Below, in pieces: positions 19,551-29,321 of a DNA stretch of 64,000 nucleotides. Location: the NCBI RefSeq assembly GCF_004005845.1, contig NZ_SADE01000002.1:682421-746420 (forward strand), written 5' to 3'. The position numbers and the translations under genes were made by a program. The notes under the pieces were generated by a model that had not been told where the DNA came from, ran no database searches, and saw only the letters and a list, made by a program, of their open reading frames with translations. Source of the stretch: Hwanghaeella grinnelliae. GTDB lineage: Bacteria > Pseudomonadota > Alphaproteobacteria > UBA8366 > Aestuariispiraceae. Position 1 is the first letter of the stretch, and each line of letters starts with the position of its first letter.

Positions 19551-20497
19551 TTAATGATTTCCTTCAGCTGGGTACGTGCCCGCAGCAGGTAGAAGCCTTG
19601 GGCCGACAGATGACTCGGCAGGAGCAGACCGTCCGGGCTGCCATTGATGACGACCAAAGGATCCATGATCGCGGCCGCATGCAAAGAGGCCAACATCTGC
19701 GCCCAGAGCGAGGCGACTTCCTTTTCCGAAATGACGTTCTGGAAGTCTGCCTGCAGCGCGTTCAGCAGCATGTAATACCCGTAGAGGCGCCCTTTGTTGT
19801 GGTAGAAGACGTCGTCCGCATAGATTGAGAAGGCCGAGTATTCCTCCAGCGCGTCGCCTGTCGCGGCGGAGGCGGAGCCGAGATCGGACGAAAACCGCTC
19901 CAGCGTTCCCAACAGGTTGTCGGCGCGCCGTTCGAAAACGGCATTTCCTTCGGAAAGGCGCAGATTATAGTTCCGCAAGGCATCGGCGGCATTGCGGTAC
20001 TGTTCGGCGGAACTGCGCTGGGGCAGCAGGGATTCGGAAATATTGTAGTACCAGACGTCCGGCGCGTATTTCAGGAAGCCGGTCGCCGCCTCGAGGTCGG
20101 TGTCGGCGGCGCTGGACCCGCGCACCCTGCCGATCTGATCGGTCAATTCGATGGTGAAACGGGAAAGCGCGTCGCGAATACCGGTCTGGAAGTTCGGCAT
20201 GTTGTCCAATGCGGCGGACGGCATGAAGAAAGGCGCCATGGGCGTCCAGCTATTCTCGCGCGTTTCCCGGTCGATGATGCGGATCGTCATCGCGACCGCC
20301 TCGGACCCGCCCTGCGGCGCTTCGGCGATGATAGAGGTGTCATCGTCGATCCGATGCACCATGATCATCCCGATCGGGTAATACAGCAGCGCCGCCAGCA
20401 CGATCAGTGCGGCGGTCCCAATCGTAAATCGCGCGGCGCGGCCTTCCGGCCGGGGCAGCGCGCGCAGGCGTTCGCCCAGTGCTATTTTATCCATCAT
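19535..20497 (-). CDS. DUF2333 family membrane-anchored protein
   Basis: A 320-residue protein with an N-terminal membrane segment (about residues 24-47) and a large periplasmic alpha-helical region, matching DUF2333. Conserved-looking parts include ENSWTPMAPFFMPSAALDNMPNFQ near 80 and FYLLRARTQLKEIINVLL at the C terminus. No biochemical role is known to me. It lies between trpS and the universal stress gene, with structured intercistronic DNA before it and a hairpin over its stop, so it may form its own transcript. Confidence 0.85.
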   Translation of the reverse strand: MMDKIALGERLRALPRPEGRAARFTIGTAALIVLAALLYYPIGMIMVHRIDDDTSIIAEAPQGGSEAVAMTIRIIDRETRENSWTPMAPFFMPSAALDNMPNFQTGIRDALSRFTIELTDQIGRVRGSSAADTDLEAATGFLKYAPDVWYYNISESLLPQRSSAEQYRNAADALRNYNLRLSEGNAVFERRADNLLGTLERFSSDLGSASAATGDALEEYSAFSIYADDVFYHNKGRLYGYYMLLNALQADFQNVISEKEVASLWAQMLASLHAAAIMDPLVVINGSPDGLLLPSHLSAQGFYLLRARTQLKEIINVLLK

Positions 20498-20520
20498 GAC
20501 CTGACTTACGTGTGGGCTCG

Positions 20521-20604
20521 CCCCGCCACTTGCAATACCAGCGGGTTTTTACACCGGTATTGCACGGCGGGATCGTTCTCGTCCGGGACAGTTTGCCGGG
20601 ACGA
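20521..20604. repeat. Two adjacent inverted repeats between trpS and DUF2333 gene
   Basis: The first has inner arms TGCAATACC (20531-20539) and GGTATTGCA (20555-20563), with outer arms CCCGCC (20522-20527) and GGCGGG (20566-20571). The second pairs TCGTCC (20579-20584) with GGACGA (20599-20604). Both lie in the 162-base gap after trpS. They resemble RNA hairpins or an operator; neither has a clean T-run. Confidence 0.75.
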
Positions 20605-20659
20605 TCGTGGTTGGGCGTTGCTGCACCGGCGGTACCGCCGGAACGCAACCGGCAAGAGG

Positions 20660-21679
20660 CTATTGAACGAAGCCGACCACTTCCCGAACCTCACGCAGGA
20701 TCGGGTTGGTGATGGCGCGGGAGCGTTCCGACCCTTCGCATAGTATCCTGTCGATTTCTGCGACATCCTGAAGCAAGCGCTGCATTTCCTCGCCGATCGG
20801 ACCCAGCACAGAAACAGCAACATCCGACAATATCGGTTTAAACTCCGAGAATTGCTTACCGCCGACGTCGCCCAAGGCCGTCTCCACGTCCACACCGCGC
20901 AGGGCGGCATAGATGTTCACCAGGTTCTGCGCTTCCGGCCGTCCTTCAAGGCCTTCCGCCTCACTTGGCAGGGCTTCCGGGTCGGTTTTCGCCTTGCGGA
21001 TTTTCTGGGCGATGGCGTCCGGGCCGTCGGTCATGTTGATGCGGCTCATATCCGACGGGTCGGATTTGGACATTTTCTTGGTGCCGTCCCGCAGGGACAT
21101 GACGCGCGTCGCCGCGCCCAGAATCAAGGGCTCGGTCAGCGGGAAGAAATCGGGCTTTTCCCAGTCGTTGTTGAACTTCGCGGCGATGTCGCGCGCCAGT
21201 TCCAGATGCTGTTTCTGATCCTCGCCGACCGGAACATGGGTCGCCTTATAGGCCAGAATGTCGGCGGCCATCAGGTTCGGGTACACGAACAGACCCGTGG
21301 ACGCGTTTTCACGGTTCTTGCCCGCCTTTTCCTTGAACTGGGTCATCCGGTTCAACCAACCCATCCGCGCGACGCAGTTGAAGATCCAGGCCAACTCGGC
21401 GTGATCCTGGTTCTGCGACTGGTTGAACAGAATATGTTTCTTTGGGTCGATCCCGCAGGCCAGCAGCCCGGCCGCGACTTCGCGGGTGTTCCGGCGCAAT
21501 TCCTCAGGATTCTGGAAAAGCGTGATCGCGTGCAGATCGACCAGGCAATAGATGCATTCATAGTCGTCCTGCAATGCCGCCCAGTTCCGGATCGCGCCCA
21601 GATAGTTGCCAAGGGTCAGGTTGCCCGTCGGCTGAATACCGGAAAAGATCCGATTTTCCACATTGGTCGCGGTGGTCAT
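20660..21679 (-). CDS. trpS: Tryptophan--tRNA ligase
   Basis: Class I aminoacyl-tRNA synthetase that charges tRNA-Trp. The HIGH-equivalent is in [18 protein letters not shown] (TLGN variant, also seen in other TrpRS) and the KMSKS loop is intact ([10 protein letters not shown], near 208). Length 339 is normal for bacterial TrpRS. It follows murJ by about 190 bases on the same strand, a conserved arrangement in Rhodospirillales. Confidence 0.97.
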   Translation of the reverse strand: MTTATNVENRIFSGIQPTGNLTLGNYLGAIRNWAALQDDYECIYCLVDLHAITLFQNPEELRRNTREVAAGLLACGIDPKKHILFNQSQNQDHAELAWIFNCVARMGWLNRMTQFKEKAGKNRENASTGLFVYPNLMAADILAYKATHVPVGEDQKQHLELARDIAAKFNNDWEKPDFFPLTEPLILGAATRVMSLRDGTKKMSKSDPSDMSRINMTDGPDAIAQKIRKAKTDPEALPSEAEGLEGRPEAQNLVNIYAALRGVDVETALGDVGGKQFSEFKPILSDVAVSVLGPIGEEMQRLLQDVAEIDRILCEGSERSRAITNPILREVREVVGFVQ

Positions 21680-21872
21680 GATAAAAAGGCTCCGTCTGGT
21701 CGCGGACCGTCCGCCAACCGGAGGGTCCGAAACACGTCATTTCAATTGTTGATCGAAGGCCAGGATATGAAGACGGTCCGAACGGCCCGCCTCAGGCTTT
21801 CCGGCGGGTTTATGCGACCGGAGGCCAAGACGGTCAAGGCACACGTTTGGAGAAGACAAGGGCCGACCGGAC

Positions 21873-23423
21873 TTACCGGCGGCGGCGCAATTGGCGCGCG
21901 ACCTCCCGCAAATCGGTGCCGCCAACAAGTTGGGCCAGCCCGAAGAACAGGATGACGCCGGCCAGAACCAAACCGGCCAGGGCGAGTAGTTTTCGGGCGA
22001 AGCCCCCTTGGAACCAATCGGCCAGAACATCGCCCCCCATCCAAAGCACCGCTGCCATGACAATCGCCGCAAGCAGGATGCGGGGAACCGAACGCACCAG
22101 CCGCGAGTCGGGCTCGAAATGCCCACCTCTGTGCAGCAGGAAGGCCAGGAGCCCCGCATTGGCCCAGGCGGAAATCGAGGTGGCGAGCGCAATTCCCACA
22201 TGGGCGAAGGCCTGCATCAGCGTGACGGCCAGGATCAAATTCAGGGCGACGGCGCCGATCGCCACCTTGACCGGCGTCCGCGTATCCTCGCGGGCGAAAA
22301 AGCCGGGGGTCAACGCCTTGATCAATACGAAGGCCGGTAGCCCGATCGCATAGGCGCGCAGGGCCTCCGACGTTGCCAGTGCCGCTTCCGTGGTAAAAGC
22401 GCCGCGTTCGAAAAGCGTTGAGACGATCGGCCAGGGAATGGCGATCAGCGCGGTCGCCGCCGGCAAGGTCAACAGCAGGGTAACCTCGATTGCCCGGTTC
22501 ATACTGTACATGGCCGCGCGGTGTTCGCCGGCCCGCAATTGGCGCGACAGCAGCGGCAGCAAGGCTACGCCGACCGCGACGCCAACAACACCCAACGGCA
22601 ATTGGTTCACCCGGTCCGCATAATACAGGAAGGACACCGACCCCTGGCGCAACAGGGTTGCCAGCAGGTCGCCGACCATGACGTTGATCTGTACCACGCC
22701 CGCCCCCAAAATTCCGGGGGCCATCAGCAGCAGCAATCGTTTCACGCCAGGCGTCAGTTTCGGCAGGGGCAGGGGCACCATGATGTCCGCTTTGTGGCAG
22801 GCATGGGCCAGCATCGCGAATTGCAGCGCGCCGGCGATCGCCACTGCGACGGCCAGGGCGTGTCCCGGCAAGGTCAGCACATGGCGGTGGATCAGGACCA
22901 GCGTGGTGATGAACACCAGGTTCAGAATGACCGGCGCGGCGGCGGCGGCGGCGAACTTGCCGACCGAGTTCAACATGCCGGACATCATCGCCGACAGGAC
23001 CATGAACAGAAGATAGGGGAAGGTAATCCGCGCCAGCTCCACGGTCAGGTTGAACTTTTCCGGTTGGTCCAGGAATCCGGCTGCCTGCACCGTCATGATC
23101 CAGGGCATGGCCGCCATGGCGATGACGGACAGAACCAGCGTCCAGGCCGTCAGGACCGACGCCACATCCGCGGCGAAAGCGTCCGCTGCGTCCTTGCCAT
23201 CGCCCTCCAACCGGCGAGCGTAGAGCGGCACGAAGGCCGCATTCATCGCGCCTTCGCCCAAAAGGCGGCGAAACAGGTTCGGAAACTTAAAGGCAATGAA
23301 GAAGGCGTCGGCAACCATCCCGGCACCCAGGATTTGGGCGATCAGGACATCCCGGACGAAACCCAGGACACGGCTGGTCATGGTCCAGCCGCCGACGGTC
23401 GCGATGGAGCGGACGAGTTGCAT
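21873..23423 (-). CDS. murJ: Lipid II flippase MurJ
   Basis: Polytopic MOP-superfamily flippase of 516 residues that moves lipid II across the inner membrane for peptidoglycan synthesis. Family signatures include SRVLGFVRDVLIAQILG near the N terminus and FRRLLGEGAMNAAFVPLY near 50, with hydrophobic helices spread through the whole length. It starts about 130 bases after glnD; glnD-murJ-trpS is a familiar alphaproteobacterial order. The C-terminus (arginine-rich RQLRRRR) is ordinary. Confidence 0.96.
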   Translation of the reverse strand: MQLVRSIATVGGWTMTSRVLGFVRDVLIAQILGAGMVADAFFIAFKFPNLFRRLLGEGAMNAAFVPLYARRLEGDGKDAADAFAADVASVLTAWTLVLSVIAMAAMPWIMTVQAAGFLDQPEKFNLTVELARITFPYLLFMVLSAMMSGMLNSVGKFAAAAAAPVILNLVFITTLVLIHRHVLTLPGHALAVAVAIAGALQFAMLAHACHKADIMVPLPLPKLTPGVKRLLLLMAPGILGAGVVQINVMVGDLLATLLRQGSVSFLYYADRVNQLPLGVVGVAVGVALLPLLSRQLRAGEHRAAMYSMNRAIEVTLLLTLPAATALIAIPWPIVSTLFERGAFTTEAALATSEALRAYAIGLPAFVLIKALTPGFFAREDTRTPVKVAIGAVALNLILAVTLMQAFAHVGIALATSISAWANAGLLAFLLHRGGHFEPDSRLVRSVPRILLAAIVMAAVLWMGGDVLADWFQGGFARKLLALAGLVLAGVILFFGLAQLVGGTDLREVARQLRRRR

Positions 23424-23555
23424 AACCGAAAGTCCTTACGGGATTCCCCAACTCTTAAGAAGAGGAAAGGGCGAAAAGAAGGCGAAAGAACGGCAAGCAG
23501 AAGGCTTTAACGGGTCCGCTCAGAAGGCGGCGCGGTTCAACGGCACAGGTAGGCG

Positions 23556-26354
23556 TTACTCGGCTGCCTCCTTGGATATGGTTGGCGGTGCGTCCTGACC
23601 CTCGACCATGCCGCCGGGCCCGGCGATTTCCAGCACGTCCAGCAAGGCTTGGCGGATTTCCTTCAGCTTGGTCTCGTGCGTGATTTTCATGCCGAAGACG
23701 TCCTTCACATAGAAGACGTCCACCACCTGCTCGCCATAGGTCGAAATTTTCGCCGTGGTGATCTGAATCCCCAAGCGGAACAGCGCGGTCGTCAGGCGAT
23801 AGACAAGGGCCGGCCGGTCGCGACCGTTGACCTCGATCACCGTGTGGGTGTTGGAGGCCTTATTGTCCAACAGAACGCGCGGCGCGACGTAGAAGATTTC
23901 CATGCGGCTCGGTATCTGGGAGGATTTCCGATCCAGTTCTTCCAGCGGCCTTACCCGGCCTGAGAGGACCTGCTCGACCATCACGGAAAGGCGCGCCAGC
24001 TTGGAGGAGGATTTGAACGCACCACCGGTTGAATCCTGAACGGTGAAGACGTCCAGCGCCATGCCGTCCTTGAAGGTCGCGATCCGCGCATCGACGATGC
24101 TGGCGCCGCAGACCGCCAAAGCGCCCGACAGGCGCGCGAACAGGCCCGGATGATCGGAAGCGAAAATGGTAATCTCGGTCGCGTCGCGGGCGCTGAGAAC
24201 CTGGATGTCCAAGGCCAATGTCTGTTTGCGGATTTCCGCGTCCCGGATCACGTCGGAATGACGCAGCAATTGTTCGGCGTCGAAAGCCAGCAGATAGCCG
24301 TCTGGCAGACGGTCGATATGGCGTTCGCGTTCGTGTTCGGGCCAATGATCGAGCAACCTGACCAGGTCGCTGCGCGCCGCGGCGACCCGCCTGTTGCGCC
24401 CCATGCCGTCCAGGCCTTCGGTGATGAAATCATAGGCCCGGTAATACATGTCCCGCAGCAGACTGGACTTCCAATTGTTCCAGACATTCGGACCGACGGC
24501 GCGGATGTCGACGACGGTCAGGCATAACAGCAGGCGCAGGCGTTCCGGCGATTTTACAAGGTCGACGAAATCGATCACGGTTTTCGGGTCATCGATGTCG
24601 CGCTTGAACGCCGTGTTCGACATGGCCAAGTGATTCAAAACCAGCCAGGCAACGGTTTCGGTCTGCTCGTCCGATAATCCCAACCTTGGGCAAAGCGAAC
24701 GGGCCACCTCGGCGCCAAGCTCCGAATGATCGCCGCCGCGGCCCTTGGCGATATCGTGCAGGAAGACGGCGACGTAAAGAACCTCACGCGAATGAAGGGA
24801 CGGAAACAGTTTGGTCGCCAGGGGATGGTCTTCCGCCAACTCGCCGTTCTCGATACGGTTCAGGATGCCGATTGCGCGGATCGTGTGTTCGTCGGTCGTG
24901 TAGACGTGGTACATGTCGTACTGCATTTGGGCCACGACCCGGCCGAAATCGGGAATGAATTTTCCGAACAACCCACATTCATTCATGTGCCGAAGGGTGC
25001 CTTCCGGATTCACCTTCGACGTCAGAATATCCATGAAGATCGCATTGGCTTCCGGGTTTTCCCGGAACTTCTTACTCACATATTTCAAGTTTCGGGTAAT
25101 TGCCTTCAAGGCGTCAGGATGAATCGACATCCGTTTTTCATGCGCGACTTTAAAGATGCGCAGCATGTCGACCGGTGTTTTCCGGAAATGGCCGCGCGCC
25201 AATTCGTTCAGACGCCCGCTCTCGTTCGCGAAGCCCTCGATTTCGCTTGCGCTGAGCAGCTTGGACAGACTGAACAACGGCTTTTTCTGATGCTTTGCTT
25301 CGAAGGCTGCGCAGAAGATACGGGTCAGGTCGCCGACGTCTTTCGCGATCAGGAAATAGTGCTTCATGAACCGTTCGACGCCGCTGGTCCCGGCATGGTC
25401 GGTATAACCCATGCGGCGCGCCAACTCGGGCTGGACATCGAAGGTCAAACGCTCCTCGGGCCGATCGGTTAGGTAGTGCAGGTGGCAGCGTAGCGTCCAA
25501 AGATATTGCTGCGCCTTCGCGAAACGGTTCGCTTCCGCTTTGGTCAGAATCTTCAACTCGACCAGTTCGGAAATATCCCCCACATGATAGAGGAACTTGG
25601 CCGCCCAATAGAGCGTATGCAGATCGCGCAACCCGCCCTTACCGTCCTTGATGTTGGGTTCCAGCACATATCGGCTGTCGCCCATTCGCTCGTGCCGGGC
25701 GTCGCGTTCGGCCAGTTTCGCTTCAAGAAAGGCGAAACCGTTCCCGGTTTGAACGTCCTTTTTGAAAGCGCGCCGGAAGTTGTTGAACAGGCCCTTTTCA
25801 CCCCAGACATAGCGGGCCTCGAGCATCGCCGTCTTGATGGTGATGTCGGCCTTGGCCTGGCGGATGCAGTCATCGATGGACCGGGTGGCATGGCCGACCT
25901 TCAACCCCATATCCCAAAGTGTGTAAAGTATTTCCTCAACCACCTGTTCGACACGGGCCGACATTTTGTAATCATGCAAAAACAACAGGTCGATATCGGA
26001 ATAGGGGGCGAGTTCACCGCGCCCATAACCGCCGACAGCGAGGATGGATAATTTCTCGGACGAGGTGGGATTGGCCGCGGGATAGAGATGGGTTGCGGCA
26101 GCGTCGTGGATAACCCGGATTAGCTGGTCGATCAGATAGGCATGGGCCAGAACCGCTTTTGCCCCGTCATGGTTCTCGAAAAACCGGCGCTGGATCTCGG
26201 TCTGGCCCTTTGCCAGCGCATCCTTGTAGAGCGCGAGTTGCTTTGGCTTGCGCGCGGATTCCTTCAGACCTTCGGCAAATAAATCGTCCACCGCCTGCGT
26301 GAGGGCGCGGCGATCTATCAACTGACGGCGTTTCTCAATCCCTGTGATATCCAT
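23556..26354 (-). CDS. glnD: Bifunctional PII uridylyltransferase / uridylyl-removing enzyme
   Basis: GlnD senses glutamine and modifies or demodifies PII proteins, controlling nitrogen assimilation. Domains in order: nucleotidyltransferase with GGYGRGELAPYSDIDLLFL (about residues 108-126), GlnD linker/GlnE-like region, HD domain with FLHDIAKGRGGDHSELG (about 530-545) carrying uridylyl-removing activity, and two C-terminal ACT domains (about 735-915) for glutamine sensing. Length 932 is normal. It follows mutS by about 80 bases on the same strand. Confidence 0.97.
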   Translation of the reverse strand: MDITGIEKRRQLIDRRALTQAVDDLFAEGLKESARKPKQLALYKDALAKGQTEIQRRFFENHDGAKAVLAHAYLIDQLIRVIHDAAATHLYPAANPTSSEKLSILAVGGYGRGELAPYSDIDLLFLHDYKMSARVEQVVEEILYTLWDMGLKVGHATRSIDDCIRQAKADITIKTAMLEARYVWGEKGLFNNFRRAFKKDVQTGNGFAFLEAKLAERDARHERMGDSRYVLEPNIKDGKGGLRDLHTLYWAAKFLYHVGDISELVELKILTKAEANRFAKAQQYLWTLRCHLHYLTDRPEERLTFDVQPELARRMGYTDHAGTSGVERFMKHYFLIAKDVGDLTRIFCAAFEAKHQKKPLFSLSKLLSASEIEGFANESGRLNELARGHFRKTPVDMLRIFKVAHEKRMSIHPDALKAITRNLKYVSKKFRENPEANAIFMDILTSKVNPEGTLRHMNECGLFGKFIPDFGRVVAQMQYDMYHVYTTDEHTIRAIGILNRIENGELAEDHPLATKLFPSLHSREVLYVAVFLHDIAKGRGGDHSELGAEVARSLCPRLGLSDEQTETVAWLVLNHLAMSNTAFKRDIDDPKTVIDFVDLVKSPERLRLLLCLTVVDIRAVGPNVWNNWKSSLLRDMYYRAYDFITEGLDGMGRNRRVAAARSDLVRLLDHWPEHERERHIDRLPDGYLLAFDAEQLLRHSDVIRDAEIRKQTLALDIQVLSARDATEITIFASDHPGLFARLSGALAVCGASIVDARIATFKDGMALDVFTVQDSTGGAFKSSSKLARLSVMVEQVLSGRVRPLEELDRKSSQIPSRMEIFYVAPRVLLDNKASNTHTVIEVNGRDRPALVYRLTTALFRLGIQITTAKISTYGEQVVDVFYVKDVFGMKITHETKLKEIRQALLDVLEIAGPGGMVEGQDAPPTISKEAAE

Positions 26355-26435
26355 GCGGGGAACCTAACGGAATCAACCTATTTTGGCGAGAGTCGTTCTA
26401 AACTGGACAGGTTAAGGGAAAGCAAAGACCCGGTC

Positions 26436-29144
26436 TTAGTCGGCGCCTTTGATCATCCGACTCAACCGGTAAAGCGCATCGAGTGCCTCCCGCGGTGTCA
26501 TCTCGTCCGGATCGAGACCTTCCAATACCTCTAGCGCCGGATTTGGGGGGGGCGCGGCGCTGCCATCGCCCGTCACGGCGGGTTTCGGCTGGGCGGCGGC
26601 CTGGAACAGGGGCAAATCGTCGATCAGGCGTGTCACTGCGCCTGACTGTTCGCCGCGTTCCAGGGTTTGAAGCACTTCTTCCGCACGTGCGACGACCGCA
26701 GCGGGAAGGCCCGCCAGGCGGGCGACGTGAATACCGTAGGACCGGTCCGCCGCCCCGGCCGCGACTTCGTGCAGGAAGACGACCTCACCCTGCCATTCCT
26801 TCACCCGCATGCAATGCGGCGCCAGTGCGGGCAATCGTTCCGCCAAGGCGGTCAGTTCATGATAGTGGGTCGCGAACAGGGCGCGTGATTTCGCGGTATC
26901 GTGCAGATGTTCGACGCAGGCCCAGGCGATGGACAGTCCGTCGAAGGTCGCCGTGCCGCGGCCGATTTCGTCCAGGATGACAAGCGAGCGTTCGGTGGCC
27001 TGATTGAGAATGGTGGCGGTTTCCACCATTTCCACCATGAAGGTGGATCGGCCGCGCGCCAGGTCGTCTGACGCGCCGACGCGGCTAAACAGGCGGTCGA
27101 CGATGCCGATTTCCGCCTGCTCCGCCGGCACGAAACTGCCGGATTGGGCCAAGACGGCGATCAGGGCGTTCTGGCGCAGAAATGTACTCTTACCGGCCAT
27201 GTTCGGCCCGGTCAGCAGCCATAGATTCCGGTCGCGCGACAGGTCGCAATCATTGGCGACGAAGGGTTGTTCGCCATCTCGGTTCAGGGCCGCCTCGACG
27301 ACCGGGTGCCGTCCGCCGGTGATCCGGAAGCTGAGGTCGTCGGTCACTTTCGGGCGGGCATAGCGGCGTTCCTCGGCCAGATCGGCCAAGGCCGACGCCC
27401 AATCCAGGCCGGCCAATGCGGCGGCGGCCAGGGCAATTTCGGTTACCCGCGCCGTGACCTCTCCGATCAGGTCCTCGAACAGTTCCTGTTCCAGCGCCAG
27501 AGCCTTGTCGCCCGCTTCCGAAATCGACCGTGCCAGGTCGCCCAGTTCGGGGGACGAATACCGCATGGCGTTGGACATGGTCTGGCGGTGGATGAAGGCA
27601 TCGCCCATGCGCGATGCGTGGCGCGCGGAAATCTCGATGAAATAGCCCAGCACATTGTTGTGCTTGATCTTCAGGGCCTCGATCCCGGTTTCCTGCCGGT
27701 AGCGCCCTTCAAGACCGGCGATCAGCTTGCGGCTGTGGTCGCGCAGGTTGCGGACCTCGTCCAAATGCGGCGCATAACCCGCCCGGATGAACCCGCCGTC
27801 GCGCGTAATCAACGGCGGGTCGTCCGCCAAGGCGCGGCTCAGCCTGTCGACCAGCACATCGTGGACGCCCAGGTCCTTATGCGCTTCGGTAAGCAGGGCG
27901 GGCAGGGACCCCGCCTTCTGCAGCAAATTCTTGATTCCGGCGGTCAGGCCCAACCCATCGCGGATGGCGGCCAGGTCCCGGGGGCCGCCGCGATCGACCG
28001 TGATGCGTGACAGGGCGCGTTCCAGGTCCGGCGCACCGCGCAGAACCTGGCGCAAATCGTCCCGCGCCCCGGCCTGTTCCAGGAAGAATCCGACCGCGTC
28101 ATAGCGCGCGTCGATCTGCTGCCGGTCCGTCAGGGGGGCGGATAGGCGGTTCGCCAGCAACCGGGCGCCACCGCCGGTGACGGTGCGGTCGATGGTTTCC
28201 AGCAGACTGCCCGCGCGGTCGCCGGACAGGGTCCGTGTCAGTTCCAGGTTCCGCCGCGTCGCCTGGTCGATCTCCATGATCGCGCCGGCGCTCAGCTTCC
28301 GGGGCGGAGACAGGCGGGGGACCTTACCGACCTGTGTCAGGCGCACATAGTCCAACAAGGCGCCAGCCGCACTCAATTCCGCCCGTTCGTAATCCCCAAA
28401 AGCGTCCAGCGCAGCGACGCCGTATTGTTCCTTCAGCCGCTTCTCCGCGTTGACGGAATCGAACAGACTGTCCGATTGCACCGCCAATTCATCACGCCAG
28501 TCGGCGAACAGGTCGTACAGGTCCGGCCGGTCGGTCAGGCGTTTCGGCACCAGCAATTCGCCCGGGTGCACGCGCGAGAGGACGGCAGCGACAGAGCCTT
28601 CCTCGACCGATTGGACACGGAAATCCCCGGTCGAAACATCTAGCCAGGCAAGTGCCATCCCACGCCCGGCCATGGCCAGCGCGGCAAGGTAATTGTTGCT
28701 GCGCGCGTCCAGCAATGTGTCTTCCGTCAGGGTGCCCGGCGTCACGACACGGACCACGTCGCGGGCCACGACCGATTTTCCGCCACGCTTTTTCGCTTCC
28801 GCCGGATCCTCGGTCTGCTCACAGACGGCGACACGGAACCCCTTGCGGATCAGCCGCGACAGATAGGTCTCAGCGGCGTGCACCGGGACGCCGCACATGG
28901 GGATGTCCTGGCCGTCATGGTGCCCGCGCTTGGTCAAGGTGATGTCCAGCGCGGCGGCGGCCTGGACCGCGTCGTCAAAGAACAGCTCGTAGAAATCGCC
29001 CATCCGGTAAAACAACAGACAGTCCGGATTGGCCCCTTTGATGGAAAGATACTGTTCCATCATCGGCGTGACTTTTGCCGGCTTGGCCTGGGATGGCTTG
29101 TCCGTGCTTGTCTTGTCTATCGGTTGGTCTTGGGCGTCGGGCAT
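26436..29144 (-). CDS. mutS: DNA mismatch repair protein MutS
   Basis: MutS recognises mismatches and small loops and recruits MutL. The 902-residue protein has the mismatch-binding F-x-E in [12 protein letters not shown] (about 46-57), core lever/clamp domains, Walker [15 protein letters not shown] (about 650), Walker [17 protein letters not shown] and [12 protein letters not shown]. The C-terminal helix-turn-helix end ([16 protein letters not shown]) is complete. It is transcribed divergently from the malic enzyme gene across a 177-base gap. Confidence 0.98.
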   Translation of the reverse strand: MPDAQDQPIDKTSTDKPSQAKPAKVTPMMEQYLSIKGANPDCLLFYRMGDFYELFFDDAVQAAAALDITLTKRGHHDGQDIPMCGVPVHAAETYLSRLIRKGFRVAVCEQTEDPAEAKKRGGKSVVARDVVRVVTPGTLTEDTLLDARSNNYLAALAMAGRGMALAWLDVSTGDFRVQSVEEGSVAAVLSRVHPGELLVPKRLTDRPDLYDLFADWRDELAVQSDSLFDSVNAEKRLKEQYGVAALDAFGDYERAELSAAGALLDYVRLTQVGKVPRLSPPRKLSAGAIMEIDQATRRNLELTRTLSGDRAGSLLETIDRTVTGGGARLLANRLSAPLTDRQQIDARYDAVGFFLEQAGARDDLRQVLRGAPDLERALSRITVDRGGPRDLAAIRDGLGLTAGIKNLLQKAGSLPALLTEAHKDLGVHDVLVDRLSRALADDPPLITRDGGFIRAGYAPHLDEVRNLRDHSRKLIAGLEGRYRQETGIEALKIKHNNVLGYFIEISARHASRMGDAFIHRQTMSNAMRYSSPELGDLARSISEAGDKALALEQELFEDLIGEVTARVTEIALAAAALAGLDWASALADLAEERRYARPKVTDDLSFRITGGRHPVVEAALNRDGEQPFVANDCDLSRDRNLWLLTGPNMAGKSTFLRQNALIAVLAQSGSFVPAEQAEIGIVDRLFSRVGASDDLARGRSTFMVEMVETATILNQATERSLVILDEIGRGTATFDGLSIAWACVEHLHDTAKSRALFATHYHELTALAERLPALAPHCMRVKEWQGEVVFLHEVAAGAADRSYGIHVARLAGLPAAVVARAEEVLQTLERGEQSGAVTRLIDDLPLFQAAAQPKPAVTGDGSAAPPPNPALEVLEGLDPDEMTPREALDALYRLSRMIKGAD

Positions 29145-29321
29145 GGTCTGAGGAGACTACACATTCAGTTCCGGTGTACAATTGAAGCCTGACTAAGAAG
29201 GCCTATGGGATGTCTATATCCGGCTCTACCGATCCAACGCGCATCTTGCAACCGGACGCCACCCTCGGCTTTATTGATTCAGCAAAACAAACCCAGAAAG
29301 TATTCGGAGAGGTTCCCCAAA

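Noticed and set aside
21786-21808. CCCGCC/GGCGGG stem between murJ and trpS
   Set aside because: The TTTAT after it is on the plus strand, opposite to the genes, and the stem is only six pairs.
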